Origin: Bacteroidota bacterium
Lineage (GTDB): Bacteria > Bacteroidota > Bacteroidia > Bacteroidales > GCA-2711565
Direction: 5' to 3'
DNA length: 64,000 nt
Assembly (NCBI GenBank): GCA_018816945.1
Contig: JAHIVC010000101.1
Coordinates: forward strand, 124,001-188,000
Part shown: in pieces, positions 54,204 to 63,477 of the stretch
Numbering within the stretch: position 1 is the first letter of the stretch
Layout: the number at the start of each line of letters is the position of its first letter
Made by a program: the position numbers and the translations under genes
Notes under the pieces: generated by a model
The model's input: only the letters and a program-made list of their open reading frames with translations
Database searches by the model: none
What the model was told of the DNA's origin: nothing

Positions 54204-54545
54204 TTATATTTCAACCAATTTAGATTCACCTTTGCTAAAATCTTTACAGGTCCATTGCCATGTCTCATTCAGTACTATTTTTCCTGAATCATTAAAATTT
54301 GTTTTGGATTCACATATACCCGTCATCATTTCCATTGAATTATTTATATGCTGATAAACAAATTCCATGAACGTATCGTTTTTTATTTTCCCCACCAGAA
54401 ATCCTTTTTTGATATTTCCTCCTGAATATTCTGCCCATATTAGATCTTTTTCCTGATGATAATGAAATACTGTATCTCCCGTCACTTCTCCAATACTGCT
54501 ATTTGACGAGGCTTTAAATTTTTTGTTATTTAAATCAATATTCAT
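54204..54545 (-). CDS. Small N-acetylglutamate-synthase-like (so named) protein
   Basis: 113 residues. EVTGDTVFHYHQEKDLIWAE, then YSGGNIKKGFLVGKIKNDTF and a terminal WQWTCKDFSKGESKLVEI. Proteins of this size and pattern are often labelled N-acetylglutamate synthase, but they lack a GNAT fold signature, so the label is doubtful. Probably a small beta-barrel (lipocalin-like) protein of unknown function. Confidence 0.65.
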   Translation of the reverse strand: MNIDLNNKKFKASSNSSIGEVTGDTVFHYHQEKDLIWAEYSGGNIKKGFLVGKIKNDTFMEFVYQHINNSMEMMTGICESKTNFNDSGKIVLNETWQWTCKDFSKGESKLVEI

Positions 54546-54601
54546 TAAAATTATTTATTCGTTTAAAAGGTTTAACTGCTACAATGTGCAGGTGATATCG
54601 G

Positions 54602-55438
54602 TTATATTTTTATCATTCCTTTAATAATGGTTTTAGCTTCTCCTCCAATAAGAATTTCTTCATTATCATATTTTATTTGAATAATTCCATCTCGTTTTAC
54701 TGATTTTCCTTGGTAGGCTGTGTATTTATTCCCAAAAGTCTTATTGCCGCCTGTATGCTTCAGATGCCTGGCAACTGCAGCATTGCCCCCACCGCAAACG
54801 GGATCTTCCATAACTCCAACAATAGGAGCGAAAGTGCGAACAAAAACTCCTTTCCCTGGAATTGCTGAATAAATTGTTAATCCCGTTAAATTATATTTAT
54901 TACTAATTCTTATAATTTTTTCAGTATTTATATTAATCCCATCTAAAGTTTCACATCCATCAACACCTGCTACTCCCCATACTGGACCTGAAATAATGGC
55001 AATTGGTTCGCTGATTATTTTACATCCTAATGCATCTTCAAATTCCAGTTTATCAATCTTAGTTGAAAGTATTTCTATTTTAGGAACTAGGGCAAAGATG
55101 TTATTCTTTTCAATAGAAATTCGGACTAGTCCTGCTTTGCATTCTTGTAAAATTTCTTTCTTTTTGGGATTGATTAACCTCGATTTTAACACCGCATATG
55201 CACTTCCTATCGTTGGATGTCCGGCGAACGGAAATTCTTTCTGTGGAGAAAAAATTCTTAGTTTATAATCAGCTATTGAAGATGATTGGATAAATGTCGT
55301 TTCTGAAAGATTTATCCAGTTTGCAACCTGCTGCATCACTTCATCTGAAAAATGATCAGCATCGAAAATAACTGCTACTGGATTACCTCTAAATGCTTTA
55401 GATGTAAAAACATCGACTTGATAAAATTTGTGATCCAC
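54602..55438 (-). CDS. PhzF-family isomerase/epimerase
   Basis: 278 residues. Start YQVDVFTSKAFRGNPVAVIF, catalytic-glutamate motif WINLSETTFIQ, RIFSPQKEFPFAGHPTIGSA and the C-terminal MEDPVCGGGNAAVARHL. Diaminopimelate-epimerase-like two-lobed fold. Characterised PhzF makes phenazine precursors, but most relatives are uncharacterised isomerases. It starts 9 bp after the stop of the homocysteine methyltransferase gene, so the two form an operon. Confidence 0.93.
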   Translation of the reverse strand: MDHKFYQVDVFTSKAFRGNPVAVIFDADHFSDEVMQQVANWINLSETTFIQSSSIADYKLRIFSPQKEFPFAGHPTIGSAYAVLKSRLINPKKKEILQECKAGLVRISIEKNNIFALVPKIEILSTKIDKLEFEDALGCKIISEPIAIISGPVWGVAGVDGCETLDGININTEKIIRISNKYNLTGLTIYSAIPGKGVFVRTFAPIVGVMEDPVCGGGNAAVARHLKHTGGNKTFGNKYTAYQGKSVKRDGIIQIKYDNEEILIGGEAKTIIKGMIKI

Positions 55439-55447
55439 TTTTAAATC

Positions 55448-56398
55448 TTAAATATTAAACCCTAAATACGCGTTATGAATTTTACTCGATAAATCATTGA
55501 TAAATTGGTTGTTTGTTCCACAGCAACCACCTAAAATTTTTAGACCAAAATGTTGATGCAGCTGATACATTTCATCAATCATTATTTTATAATCATTCTG
55601 GTGCAATATGCCACAATTATTCAGTTCTTCAGGACTTAAAATTGATGCATTGGCTTGAATACCCCTGAATCTATTGAGTTCAGGTTTATTTATATTCTTT
55701 TCATGAGTCAATGCCAATTTTAGATTGGCAGGGTGCACACAATTTGTCATATAGCAAAATGGTTGCTTTTCTGTTTCATTATCAATTATTCTGATTGCAT
55801 CAGATATCGAAGTGCCATCTATTAAACATCCATCCTTTCGAATCATAAAACTAATGATATACGGTATTTCTGATTCTGCCATCGCTCTTGCCATACCTAT
55901 TATTTCATTAATTTCAGGCATTATACCCGCAAACAAAAAATCAATATTTTCTTTCTTAAATTCATTAACTTGAATTTTGTGAAATCCATATGATTCTTTA
56001 ACTTCCAAAGAATACTTGCTACTATAAGCATCTCCTTTACATCCCATTAACCCCCCAAGCAAAATGCGTTGTGAATAATCACCATAACTTTCTCTGATAT
56101 TATTTAAAAAAACACAAGAATCTTTAAAAATACTCCTACCCTTAAATTTTGATTTTTTTAATGATTCAAAATTCACTTTTCGTGTCGGAGTCATAACCAT
56201 TATTGGTAAATTGTACTTTTCAGCAATATCTATATATTGCCTGTATAGGAATTCAAGAATTTCAGGATTTGTATAAATCATCCCAGCATGATTAATATGA
56301 CTGTCGACATCTATATTAAACTCAGCTTTTAGTCGCTCAACTATTGCTCCTTCAGTCAAAATTATTTTTGATTCTCTAAATATCTTTTCAAAAGTCAT
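55448..56398 (-). CDS. Homocysteine S-methyltransferase family protein
   Basis: 316 residues. The zinc-binding cysteines are complete: YMTNCVHPANLKLAL (about 212-226) and KILGGCCGTNNQFI near the C-terminus. A TEGA start motif (IILTEGAIVERL) and AGIMPEINEIIGMARAM fit the family. It methylates homocysteine, or a related thiol or selenol, with S-methylmethionine or SAM. The closely following PhzF gene suggests a joint pathway; which one is unknown. 56399-56562 upstream holds a perfect ATATAAATA/TATTTATAT hairpin (56478-56500). Confidence 0.9.
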   Translation of the reverse strand: MTFEKIFRESKIILTEGAIVERLKAEFNIDVDSHINHAGMIYTNPEILEFLYRQYIDIAEKYNLPIMVMTPTRKVNFESLKKSKFKGRSIFKDSCVFLNNIRESYGDYSQRILLGGLMGCKGDAYSSKYSLEVKESYGFHKIQVNEFKKENIDFLFAGIMPEINEIIGMARAMAESEIPYIISFMIRKDGCLIDGTSISDAIRIIDNETEKQPFCYMTNCVHPANLKLALTHEKNINKPELNRFRGIQANASILSPEELNNCGILHQNDYKIMIDEMYQLHQHFGLKILGGCCGTNNQFINDLSSKIHNAYLGFNI

Positions 56399-56562
56399 GA
56401 TATGAATTATTTTAATATTATTACCCTGCTATTAATTGTTGAGAAGTTAACAATATGTCCATAGTCATCAATATCTTATATAAATAAAATCTATTTATAT
56501 GCTCATCAACTGCATAATATATTGCCAGATGTTAGTGGCTATGTATTTTTCACTCGGTCTTT

Positions 56563-57213
56563 TCATTTCTTACTTCTTGCTGTAATGACATATAAAGCAC
56601 TTTTTCTTCCAGTTTCAGGATGTATATTTTGAAGCATCCTATTATCCAATATCTCAAATCCTTTCAATTCCATTGACAATTCATTAGGTGAAAAAAAGTG
56701 AAAGATTTTACCTTTTCCATTATCGAAGGTATTTACATCTATTTCCTTCCATTCATTTCGTGGATATGATTCATCATCTATGGCCAAAACACTAACAAAT
56801 AGGCAACCATTTTTCTTAAGTACCCTATTTACTTGATTAAGAATATTAGACCTTTCTTTATTAGTTAAGCAATGATAGGAATTTAACATTATCACTGCAT
56901 CAATTGATTCATTAGGCAAATTGATTGGAATATGGTTATTGCATAAAAATCTACATCTATCATCTTTATGGTCCTGTTTATAGGATGTTGCTTTCTCAAT
57001 AGCCCTCACAGAATTATCAATTCCAATAACATTCAATCCACTTTCTCCAATTAGAAAAGAATATTTACCATCTCCACAACCAAAATCCAATACTGTTTTA
57101 ATTGATAAGTTGTGTAAAAATACTTGAAGCATAGTCCATAGAGGTTCATATATAGGGCCAATTTGACTCCCATTATATTCATCATCCCATGGACTTGAAA
57201 TGTTTGAATTCAT
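56563..57213 (-). CDS. Class I SAM-dependent methyltransferase (TehB-like)
   Basis: 216 residues. N-terminal WDDEYNGSQIGPIYEPLW, motif I VLDFGCGDGKYSFLIGESGL, motif II VIGIDNSVRAIEKA, AVIMLNSYHCLTNKERSNIL. Resembles the tellurite-resistance TehB group in layout. Substrate unknown. Confidence 0.88.
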   Translation of the reverse strand: MNSNISSPWDDEYNGSQIGPIYEPLWTMLQVFLHNLSIKTVLDFGCGDGKYSFLIGESGLNVIGIDNSVRAIEKATSYKQDHKDDRCRFLCNNHIPINLPNESIDAVIMLNSYHCLTNKERSNILNQVNRVLKKNGCLFVSVLAIDDESYPRNEWKEIDVNTFDNGKGKIFHFFSPNELSMELKGFEILDNRMLQNIHPETGRKSALYVITARSKK

Positions 57214-57320
57214 GTTCTTATCGTTACCGCTTATTAATGTATTTTTCCTACCATTTTATTTCATAACTATTTTATCTTGTAAGTTTTAATTCATTTTCAA
57301 TTATTTTCACTCATTCCTAT

Positions 57321-58127
57321 TTATCCAAAATTCCCAGCTATTCGGCTATACATCATTTTTGGCTTCCAGCTCAAATCTTTTCCCAAAATCATTCTAGTTC
57401 CTTTTGTCGGTAACTCAACAAATCCATTTTGTCTGAGAAATTCAATACCAATTTTATTTTCTGATGGTAAAACAGCTTTATCAATTGTAGCGTATTTTAA
57501 ATTCATCAATTCAAGACCGGCCACTTCTGTTTCAGCATAAATAAGTCCTTCCTTTAAAGCAGGCATATAAAAGCCTTCAAGTTTGTTATTGTTGATATAC
57601 AATTTTGATGTTGAAATGAATGGATCTAATAATTTCTCTCGTTTTTCACCAGAAACAAGGTAATCTAGTTTATAAATCTCTGATCGATAGTTCTCACTAA
57701 ATTCAACAATTTTTGAAGGAATAGGTATAGCTCGATTTGGAATTTCCCTTTTCATAAACAAATAGTTACTCACATCCTTAAAGCCAAATTTCAGATAGAC
57801 TGGCCTTCCAATCTCTGTGGCTATTAGCATGATTGTTTCTATAGATTTATTCAATTTGAGTTGTTCAATTAGCTCATTAACAATTTCGAAGCCAATTCCC
57901 TTATTTCTATAATTACTATCAACAATTATATGAGCAAGCCATGCTGATTTTTCAAATGCAATGGAAGCTCCAATGCCTGCAATTTTTCCATCCAGTTCAA
58001 TTTTAATAGGATTACACAACACAGATTGAATATAAAATTCAAATTCCTTAACTATGTCCGTCCAACCATCAGGTTGAAGATGTCTTATCCTTTCTAAATC
58101 ATATTGTGAAATAGCTTCTAAGTTCAT
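57321..58127 (-). CDS. Two-domain GNAT N-acetyltransferase
   Basis: 268 residues. The N-terminal GNAT domain carries the acetyl-CoA loop IIVDSNYRNKGIGFEIVNEL (about 68-87) and ETIMLIATEIGRPVYLKFGF. The C-terminal half (about 135-268) looks like a second, degenerate GNAT or YitI-type domain with no clear acetyl-CoA loop. Substrate unknown. 58128-58318 upstream is gene-free and AT-rich, with a palindrome ACTTATAAGT as the only pattern. Confidence 0.85.
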   Translation of the reverse strand: MNLEAISQYDLERIRHLQPDGWTDIVKEFEFYIQSVLCNPIKIELDGKIAGIGASIAFEKSAWLAHIIVDSNYRNKGIGFEIVNELIEQLKLNKSIETIMLIATEIGRPVYLKFGFKDVSNYLFMKREIPNRAIPIPSKIVEFSENYRSEIYKLDYLVSGEKREKLLDPFISTSKLYINNNKLEGFYMPALKEGLIYAETEVAGLELMNLKYATIDKAVLPSENKIGIEFLRQNGFVELPTKGTRMILGKDLSWKPKMMYSRIAGNFG

Positions 58128-58318
58128 CTTACTAATAATTATGGTTACTATCTATAAAAAAATATGCAGTTTATAATGCTCAAAAATATTGTTTTAGTCT
58201 TACCGATCATTTGAGATTTAGCAAACAACTATGTTTTACTTATAAGTGACTATAAATATCCTATAAGTAGTTTTAGTTATTTTTTAATTATCGGAATAAA
58301 AAACATCTTCGGAAAAAC

Positions 58319-59008
58319 CTAACTTAATGCAAAATCCACTGCTGCTAATGCATGAATTGAAAGGGTATCGAACAATGGAATATTCACGTATTCCTGTTTA
58401 AGAAGTAAAGGTATTTCGGTACATCCAAGAATGATTCCCTCCACACCCCTATTTATCAGATCATTACAAATAGAAACAAAGCGATCACGGCTTGAATTGT
58501 AAAAGACACCCTTTATTAGTTCTTCGGAAATTGTTTGTTGAATAAAATTCCGATCATCCAATTCAGGTATATAAACTTCAATTCCACTCGCATTTAATCT
58601 GGATTTGAAAAAATCCATTTCCATTGTTTGTTTTGTACCTAACAAACCTACTTTTTTAATATGATTTCCTTCAATTTGCTTAGCAGTTGCGCTCGCAATG
58701 TGAATAATGGGCACATTCAGCACCTGTTCAAGTTTATCTACAAATTGATGCAGTGTATTTGCACAAAGCACGATGCCTTCTGCTCCAATGTTAATAAGTT
58801 TGATCGATGCATCATAAATCAAATCATATACCCCAATTCGGTTATTGCTTTTATTTAAGTAATCAATCTCTCCATAGTTTATTGAATACAGTATGCACTT
58901 TGAAAATTCAAGACCTCCTAATCTTCGGTTTGTCTCTTCATTGATAATTCTGTAATACTCTACACTCGAGATCCATCCTGTTCCACCAATGAGTCCAATT
59001 GTTTTCAT
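58319..59008 (-). CDS. Aspartate/glutamate racemase family protein
   Basis: 229 residues. KTIGLIGGTGWISSVEYYRI start, first catalytic motif IVLCANTLHQFVDKLEQ (CANT-x-H), second IILGCTEIPLLLKQ (GCTE). These are the standard motifs for YgeA-type racemases: PLP-independent interconversion of L and D amino acids using one or two cysteines. Likely substrate aspartate or another small amino acid. Its distant paralogue at 50042 has lost parts of both motifs. Confidence 0.92.
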   Translation of the reverse strand: MKTIGLIGGTGWISSVEYYRIINEETNRRLGGLEFSKCILYSINYGEIDYLNKSNNRIGVYDLIYDASIKLINIGAEGIVLCANTLHQFVDKLEQVLNVPIIHIASATAKQIEGNHIKKVGLLGTKQTMEMDFFKSRLNASGIEVYIPELDDRNFIQQTISEELIKGVFYNSSRDRFVSICNDLINRGVEGIILGCTEIPLLLKQEYVNIPLFDTLSIHALAAVDFALS

Positions 59009-59124
59009 TTGTTTATCATTTAGTTTAATTTAAATCAGTCTTTGGTTCATACCACTTTCAATATCTTCCTAAGTTCCAATTAGCCATATATAGTCAATGG
59101 TTTGCTATTAAGACTTACCTAATT

Positions 59125-60048
59125 TTATTTCTTTTTTGGCTCGTATTTTATATTCATTTTTGCCAGATATTCAGCCAGTGGCTCAAGCCCTATTTCTTTT
59201 CGCCATTCATCCACTTTAGTTTCATCTTCGAGTGGATAAAGTTCCTGAGAATTAGTCTTTTCATTGTATACAGTGTGTGTGCCATATTTTTGCGGCTTGT
59301 CATTATTAGAGCTACAACGGTCGTATATATATGCATACCTTACCCAGGGAAGTTCTTTTTCTTCGCAAATCTGTTTAATAGTTGACATGTATTTATTTTG
59401 CAGATCACCATTAGAGTGCATAATTGTGAGGTATGCAGCCATTGCTGCTTCTGCACCAACATCCTTTATTCGGGGCCAACCATATTTTTCAATTAACGCT
59501 TCAAGTTCATTTTGGCTAATTTGTTGGATAAAAAACTTGCTTCTCCATAAAGCTTCAACAACCGATGATTTAAACCCTAATTTCCTGCCAGCTATCCCAA
59601 TTTCATTAAAATATGCCTGATCATAAGTGCGTAATTTCCACAATGCCCTGGCATAATCAACATTTTTAATCGGAATATTCAATTTGAGATTTAATAGAAC
59701 GATCAGATTGTCTTCAAATTCCTGCCATTGCTTATCTTGTCTTATTGTTAAAAAATCGGGTTCTGTCAATGGACGGATTGAGGTATCCAATTTAACAGCC
59801 ATATTCAGGTATTTGAAACAACTATCAATTTGCCTGTTTAGAGAAAGGGCACGAGTATAGTTATATAAATTTTGTTGATCATTAGGGTTTTTTTCATACA
59901 ACCTACGATACTCAACTATAGCTGCGGGGATTTCGCCTTCGGCCATTAAGCTGTCGGCAATACTCCTCTGATTATTCATGGCAGGTTGAGAAATTGCCGA
60001 CAAACTTATCATCAGCATTCCAATAACAATAATTAGTTTATTTTTCAT
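59125..60048 (-). CDS. Exported TPR-like protein with DUF6624 domain
   Basis: 307 residues. Signal peptide (to about 20, SAISQ), TPR-like helices (about 30-110: IADSLMAEGEIPAAIVEYRR, NLYNYTRALSLN). The C-terminal DUF6624 part has YGWPRIKDVGAEAAMAAYLT, RYAYIYDRCSSNNDKPQKYG and LEDETKVDEWRKEIGLEPL. Function of the domain unknown. The next gene downstream on the transcript is a metallo-independent envelope set of small proteins; no operon is evident. Confidence 0.82.
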   Translation of the reverse strand: MKNKLIIVIGMLMISLSAISQPAMNNQRSIADSLMAEGEIPAAIVEYRRLYEKNPNDQQNLYNYTRALSLNRQIDSCFKYLNMAVKLDTSIRPLTEPDFLTIRQDKQWQEFEDNLIVLLNLKLNIPIKNVDYARALWKLRTYDQAYFNEIGIAGRKLGFKSSVVEALWRSKFFIQQISQNELEALIEKYGWPRIKDVGAEAAMAAYLTIMHSNGDLQNKYMSTIKQICEEKELPWVRYAYIYDRCSSNNDKPQKYGTHTVYNEKTNSQELYPLEDETKVDEWRKEIGLEPLAEYLAKMNIKYEPKKK

Positions 60049-60078
60049 TCTTTTAAGTAATTTATTTTTATTGATTAA

Positions 60079-60543
60079 CTATTTTTTCTGTGGTAACATG
60101 CCCCATAAAACATTAATAATCTTCCATTCCCCATTAAACTTTGCTAATTGGCAATAGTCGAAGAACCCGTACTTCGTATTTATTGTTTTCGCAAGTGCAT
60201 AATCTCCCGTAATATCATAGATAAAAACATCAAGTTTGAAATTTTTATCTGGTTCAAGATCCCGGGCTTTATTACCGTCCTTATTCATTTTTGAGGCATT
60301 TATCAGTAAAGAAGCACCCATATTGTTTATAGAATTCGCCCCATCTTTATCCCGAGATAGGGTCCGTTTTACCAGTTCAGGAGAAACTCCCTGAGCAACT
60401 CTTTCCACATTGCCTTCGGCCCATCCTTCCACATAATTGCGGCAAGCCATTTCAATGGCCAGACTATCCTGTTTGGTTTGGGCATTAATAGTTAGTCCAT
60501 AAAACATTATGGCAATCATTGTTAAATAAATCGTTTTTTTCAT
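60079..60543 (-). CDS. Exported NTF2-like (putative lumazine-binding) protein
   Basis: 154 residues with a signal peptide ending TINAQ (about 22). NTF2-like fold: DSLAIEMACRNYVEGWAEGN, VSPELVKRTLSR, DVFIYDITGDYALAKTINTK and QLAKFNGEWKIINVLWG. Common secreted Bacteroidota protein; no catalytic residues assigned. It lies 30 bp upstream of the DUF6624 gene on the same strand, so the two could be co-transcribed. Confidence 0.82.
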   Translation of the reverse strand: MKKTIYLTMIAIMFYGLTINAQTKQDSLAIEMACRNYVEGWAEGNVERVAQGVSPELVKRTLSRDKDGANSINNMGASLLINASKMNKDGNKARDLEPDKNFKLDVFIYDITGDYALAKTINTKYGFFDYCQLAKFNGEWKIINVLWGMLPQKK

Positions 60544-60598
60544 TTTAAAGTGTTTTAATTATCAATCGATTAAGTAAGATGTTTTTTATACTGATTTT

Positions 60599-61324
60599 TT
60601 ATACTTTTCCGGTTCTTATCCAATGAGCCCAATCGGGTCTATTGTTTTTTACAGCGCAATTAGCGGCTTCATCAAAATCATAGGGCACAAATATTTGATC
60701 AATATGGATTTTTTTTTGAATTAATTCAATAATACAATATTGTGCGTAATTAGAATGATTTTCAACCTTATGGAATATTGGAATATCATCATCAAATGCC
60801 TGGCAACCAACACTTCCTGGATTTATTATAATTTTTTCTGTGATTTGCACAACCTTTGATAAATGGCTATGACCACATAAAATGATGTTATGATCAATAA
60901 ATTCCAATTCATTCTCAATCTCTCCGGAATCTTTTGTACTAATTTGATTGGTAGATAAGTCTTCGAGTAAATAAGTCGAATCGGATGCAGGTGTACCATG
61001 GCACAAGAATATTCCAGGAGCAAATGTATCTGTAAATTTAAGTGATCTTAGCCATAACAAAGCCTCATCATTCAGATCATTAATTACATACTCCAATGTT
61101 GGATTCATTGTGGTGTGGTTAAGAATTAGTCGATCCTCATTACCCGAAATACTGATAATTTTTCTTGATTTGATTAATTGAAATGTTTCCAATGGTTTAA
61201 GAGGACCATAAAGGCTATCACCTAAATTAACAAGCAGATCGGGCTTCCTTTTATCAATATCCTTTAAAACTTCTTTTAAAGCCCATGAATTTCCATGTAT
61301 ATCAGACAATACTGCTATTTTCAT
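60599..61324 (-). CDS. Calcineurin-like metallophosphoesterase (YfcE/MJ0936 type)
   Basis: 241 residues, cytoplasmic. Metal ligands in order: MKIAVLSDIHGNSWALKEVL (DxH), DLLVNLGDSLYGPL (GD), IISISGNEDRLIL (GNED, in place of GNHE), LCHGTP and ILCGHSHLSKVVQI (GHxH), then INPGSVGCQ. Likely phosphodiesterase on a small substrate. It starts 23 bp after the stop of the gene upstream. Confidence 0.92.
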   Translation of the reverse strand: MKIAVLSDIHGNSWALKEVLKDIDKRKPDLLVNLGDSLYGPLKPLETFQLIKSRKIISISGNEDRLILNHTTMNPTLEYVINDLNDEALLWLRSLKFTDTFAPGIFLCHGTPASDSTYLLEDLSTNQISTKDSGEIENELEFIDHNIILCGHSHLSKVVQITEKIIINPGSVGCQAFDDDIPIFHKVENHSNYAQYCIIELIQKKIHIDQIFVPYDFDEAANCAVKNNRPDWAHWIRTGKV

Positions 61325-61347
61325 ATTTAATATAATTTCAAATCTAT

Positions 61348-62358
61348 TTAATTTTGCTCTTTAAGCCTTAACTCCTCAATAATTAAAGCATCAATCCAGT
61401 AGATATCCGTACTTCCTTTTGATGGATTTTTAATATCTATATCAATAAGCTCCTGTAAGGAGTATTTACGATCGAGCGAGGGTATTATAGTGGTTGCAAC
61501 AATACCTTGAAAAAATAAATATTTGCCATCGAATGAGATTGAAGGAGCCCCTGCACAATAAACTGAGTTGACCTCTTTTCCCATGTTGATCAGGTCACTC
61601 CAAGTATTATTATTATTTCTGAAAGAGATGTAATAATTCCATCCGGCACCAATATTATCGGACCTGCCATAACATGGTCGAATTAAATAGCTTTCTTCAG
61701 GCGAAATGTATCCATGAAAATTATCCTTTAAAACATTCACATTATCAGGAAGCATTTCTAGTTTCTGGTAAACACCATCCCTCAACTCAGACCGACAGAG
61801 CTTTTCGCTGCCATCACTAAATCTTTTCGAGACATAGATATTGCCATTCAGTGAAACTGACGGGCAGGTTGAATTTTCACTTCCGTTCACTGGTGTATTA
61901 ACCAATCTGGGATCACTCCATGCATTATCAACTCTGTCCATGTACCAAATATTGAATTCTGCAGTAATACCATATGTTGTATCAGGAACAGGACGGGCTG
62001 AGTGAAAAAACATCCGCTTACCGTCTACTTGTATTGTAGGCCAGCCATCGTAATATTTACCTGAAAATGATGCTACTTCCGGTTTTGTCCACTTCCCATT
62101 TTCAAGCCTGCTGGTTACTATGGTTTCAAAACCAGAGAAAAGAACGCTCCAATAACACTCTTTACCATCGGGAAAAAAGGTAATAGTACCTTCGTTTAAT
62201 CCAGTAGAAACAATTCCCGGAGCAAAAAGTTCAATTTTTGTAGATGGGGTTGTTTGCCCAAAATCCAACCGATTAAGAGTTTGCGAATCAAAATCTTTTG
62301 GAGAATTACACGCTACTACAAAAAGTGTGATGAATAGATATGGTATAAAATTTTTCAT
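61348..62358 (-). CDS. Lipoprotein with PD40/WD40-like beta-propeller
   Basis: 336 residues. Lipoprotein signal with lipobox FVVACN (C17). Propeller-blade motifs of the WD40-like (PD40) family repeat along the chain: GTITFFPDGKECYW, WPTIQVDGKRMFFHSARP, CPSVSLNGNIYVSKRFSDGS, GAPSISFDGKYLFFQG. Envelope protein of unknown function, resembling surface propellers found in many Bacteroidota. Confidence 0.85.
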   Translation of the reverse strand: MKNFIPYLFITLFVVACNSPKDFDSQTLNRLDFGQTTPSTKIELFAPGIVSTGLNEGTITFFPDGKECYWSVLFSGFETIVTSRLENGKWTKPEVASFSGKYYDGWPTIQVDGKRMFFHSARPVPDTTYGITAEFNIWYMDRVDNAWSDPRLVNTPVNGSENSTCPSVSLNGNIYVSKRFSDGSEKLCRSELRDGVYQKLEMLPDNVNVLKDNFHGYISPEESYLIRPCYGRSDNIGAGWNYYISFRNNNNTWSDLINMGKEVNSVYCAGAPSISFDGKYLFFQGIVATTIIPSLDRKYSLQELIDIDIKNPSKGSTDIYWIDALIIEELRLKEQN

Positions 62359-62421
62359 TGGTTTAATATCGGGTTAGTTATCATTATCTTAGCGTAATTA
62401 ATCACATAAATTCTGATATAA

Positions 62422-63459
62422 TCAATTCAGAATAGGCAAAATCGATTCTTGAATAAATAGTGGACTAACCTGAGGTGTATTGTAGTTTTGCTCAGTAAAA
62501 GCTACAATCAGTTCATATTCGGGGAATATATAAAGTTTTTGTCCTCCGGCTCCTTCAGCAGATATTACCTTCGTTGATTTCCCATTTGCAAGATTCCTAT
62601 CTCTAATCCACCAGTAATAACCATATGTGCTGATATCAAAAGAGGTCGGCATGTATGAACTTGTTGCTTTAGTGATCCAGTTTTCCGAAATTAATTGCTG
62701 ATTCTGCCATTTTCCATTATTCATAACCAATATTCCTATTTTCATCATATCCATTGGTTTCAGGAAAAGACCACCACCTGCATGGCAAAAACCTGTCTGG
62801 TCTTCGAGCCATCGATAATCCTTTATTTGCAGTGGTTCAAATAAATATTTCACAGCAAAATTCTTTAGTTTCATTTTGGTTGCCTTTTCAATAATTCCAG
62901 CAACAATCATAGGATTCCCGCTGTTATACTTAAATTCGGTGAAGGGCTTTTTGGCCATTGGACGTGTTAATGCATAACTCAGCCATTTATCTGATCTAAA
63001 CATGTTCATGTTATCATTTTTGGGATCATCAAATGGCAACATCTCTTCCCATTCAAACCCGGCGGACATGGTCAATAGATCTCTGATTGTAACAGTTTTC
63101 TTTAGCTCGTTTTCATTATTAAAATATTCAGGGAAATATTTTGAAACCGGCTCATTCTCACTTTTAACAAATCCCTTATCAATTGCTATTCCTATCAAAA
63201 GTGCCACAATACTTTTGGTCTGGGATTGAATTTGATGCAAAGAATCTTTTTTAAATCCGTTATAGTACTTTTCAAATTTTATTTCACCGTCAGAATAAAC
63301 GATGATACTTTCAACATTTTTAAAGAACACACGATTATCTGTTGTGATAATACTATCGGCCTTTAAAATGGCAGCATCGAGTTTCGAACTATCAATCTTT
63401 TGACCGAATGAATTGCATGCCATTAAAAGACTGCTTACTATTACTATTATTTTCTTCAT
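62422..63459 (-). CDS. Serine hydrolase of the beta-lactamase class C fold
   Basis: 345 residues with a signal peptide (MKKIIVIVSSLLMACNSFGQ, possibly a lipoprotein through C15). Nucleophile motif SQTKSIVALLIGIAIDKGFV (SxTK), the YNSGN tyrosine motif in FKYNSGNPMIVAGIIEKA, and a late AEGAGGQKLYIFPEY. Esterase, amidase or D-peptidase roles are all possible. Same fold as the protein at 41713 but without the extra C-terminal domains. Confidence 0.88.
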   Translation of the reverse strand: MKKIIVIVSSLLMACNSFGQKIDSSKLDAAILKADSIITTDNRVFFKNVESIIVYSDGEIKFEKYYNGFKKDSLHQIQSQTKSIVALLIGIAIDKGFVKSENEPVSKYFPEYFNNENELKKTVTIRDLLTMSAGFEWEEMLPFDDPKNDNMNMFRSDKWLSYALTRPMAKKPFTEFKYNSGNPMIVAGIIEKATKMKLKNFAVKYLFEPLQIKDYRWLEDQTGFCHAGGGLFLKPMDMMKIGILVMNNGKWQNQQLISENWITKATSSYMPTSFDISTYGYYWWIRDRNLANGKSTKVISAEGAGGQKLYIFPEYELIVAFTEQNYNTPQVSPLFIQESILPILN

Positions 63460-63477
63460 AATTATTTGTATATTGAA

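Noticed and set aside
50042-57213. A secondary-metabolite biosynthetic cluster (PLP enzyme, racemase, PhzF, methyltransferases, GNAT)
   Set aside because: No core assembly enzyme (NRPS, PKS, RiPP or ATP-grasp) is present, and interrupted spacing with remnants argues against one pathway.
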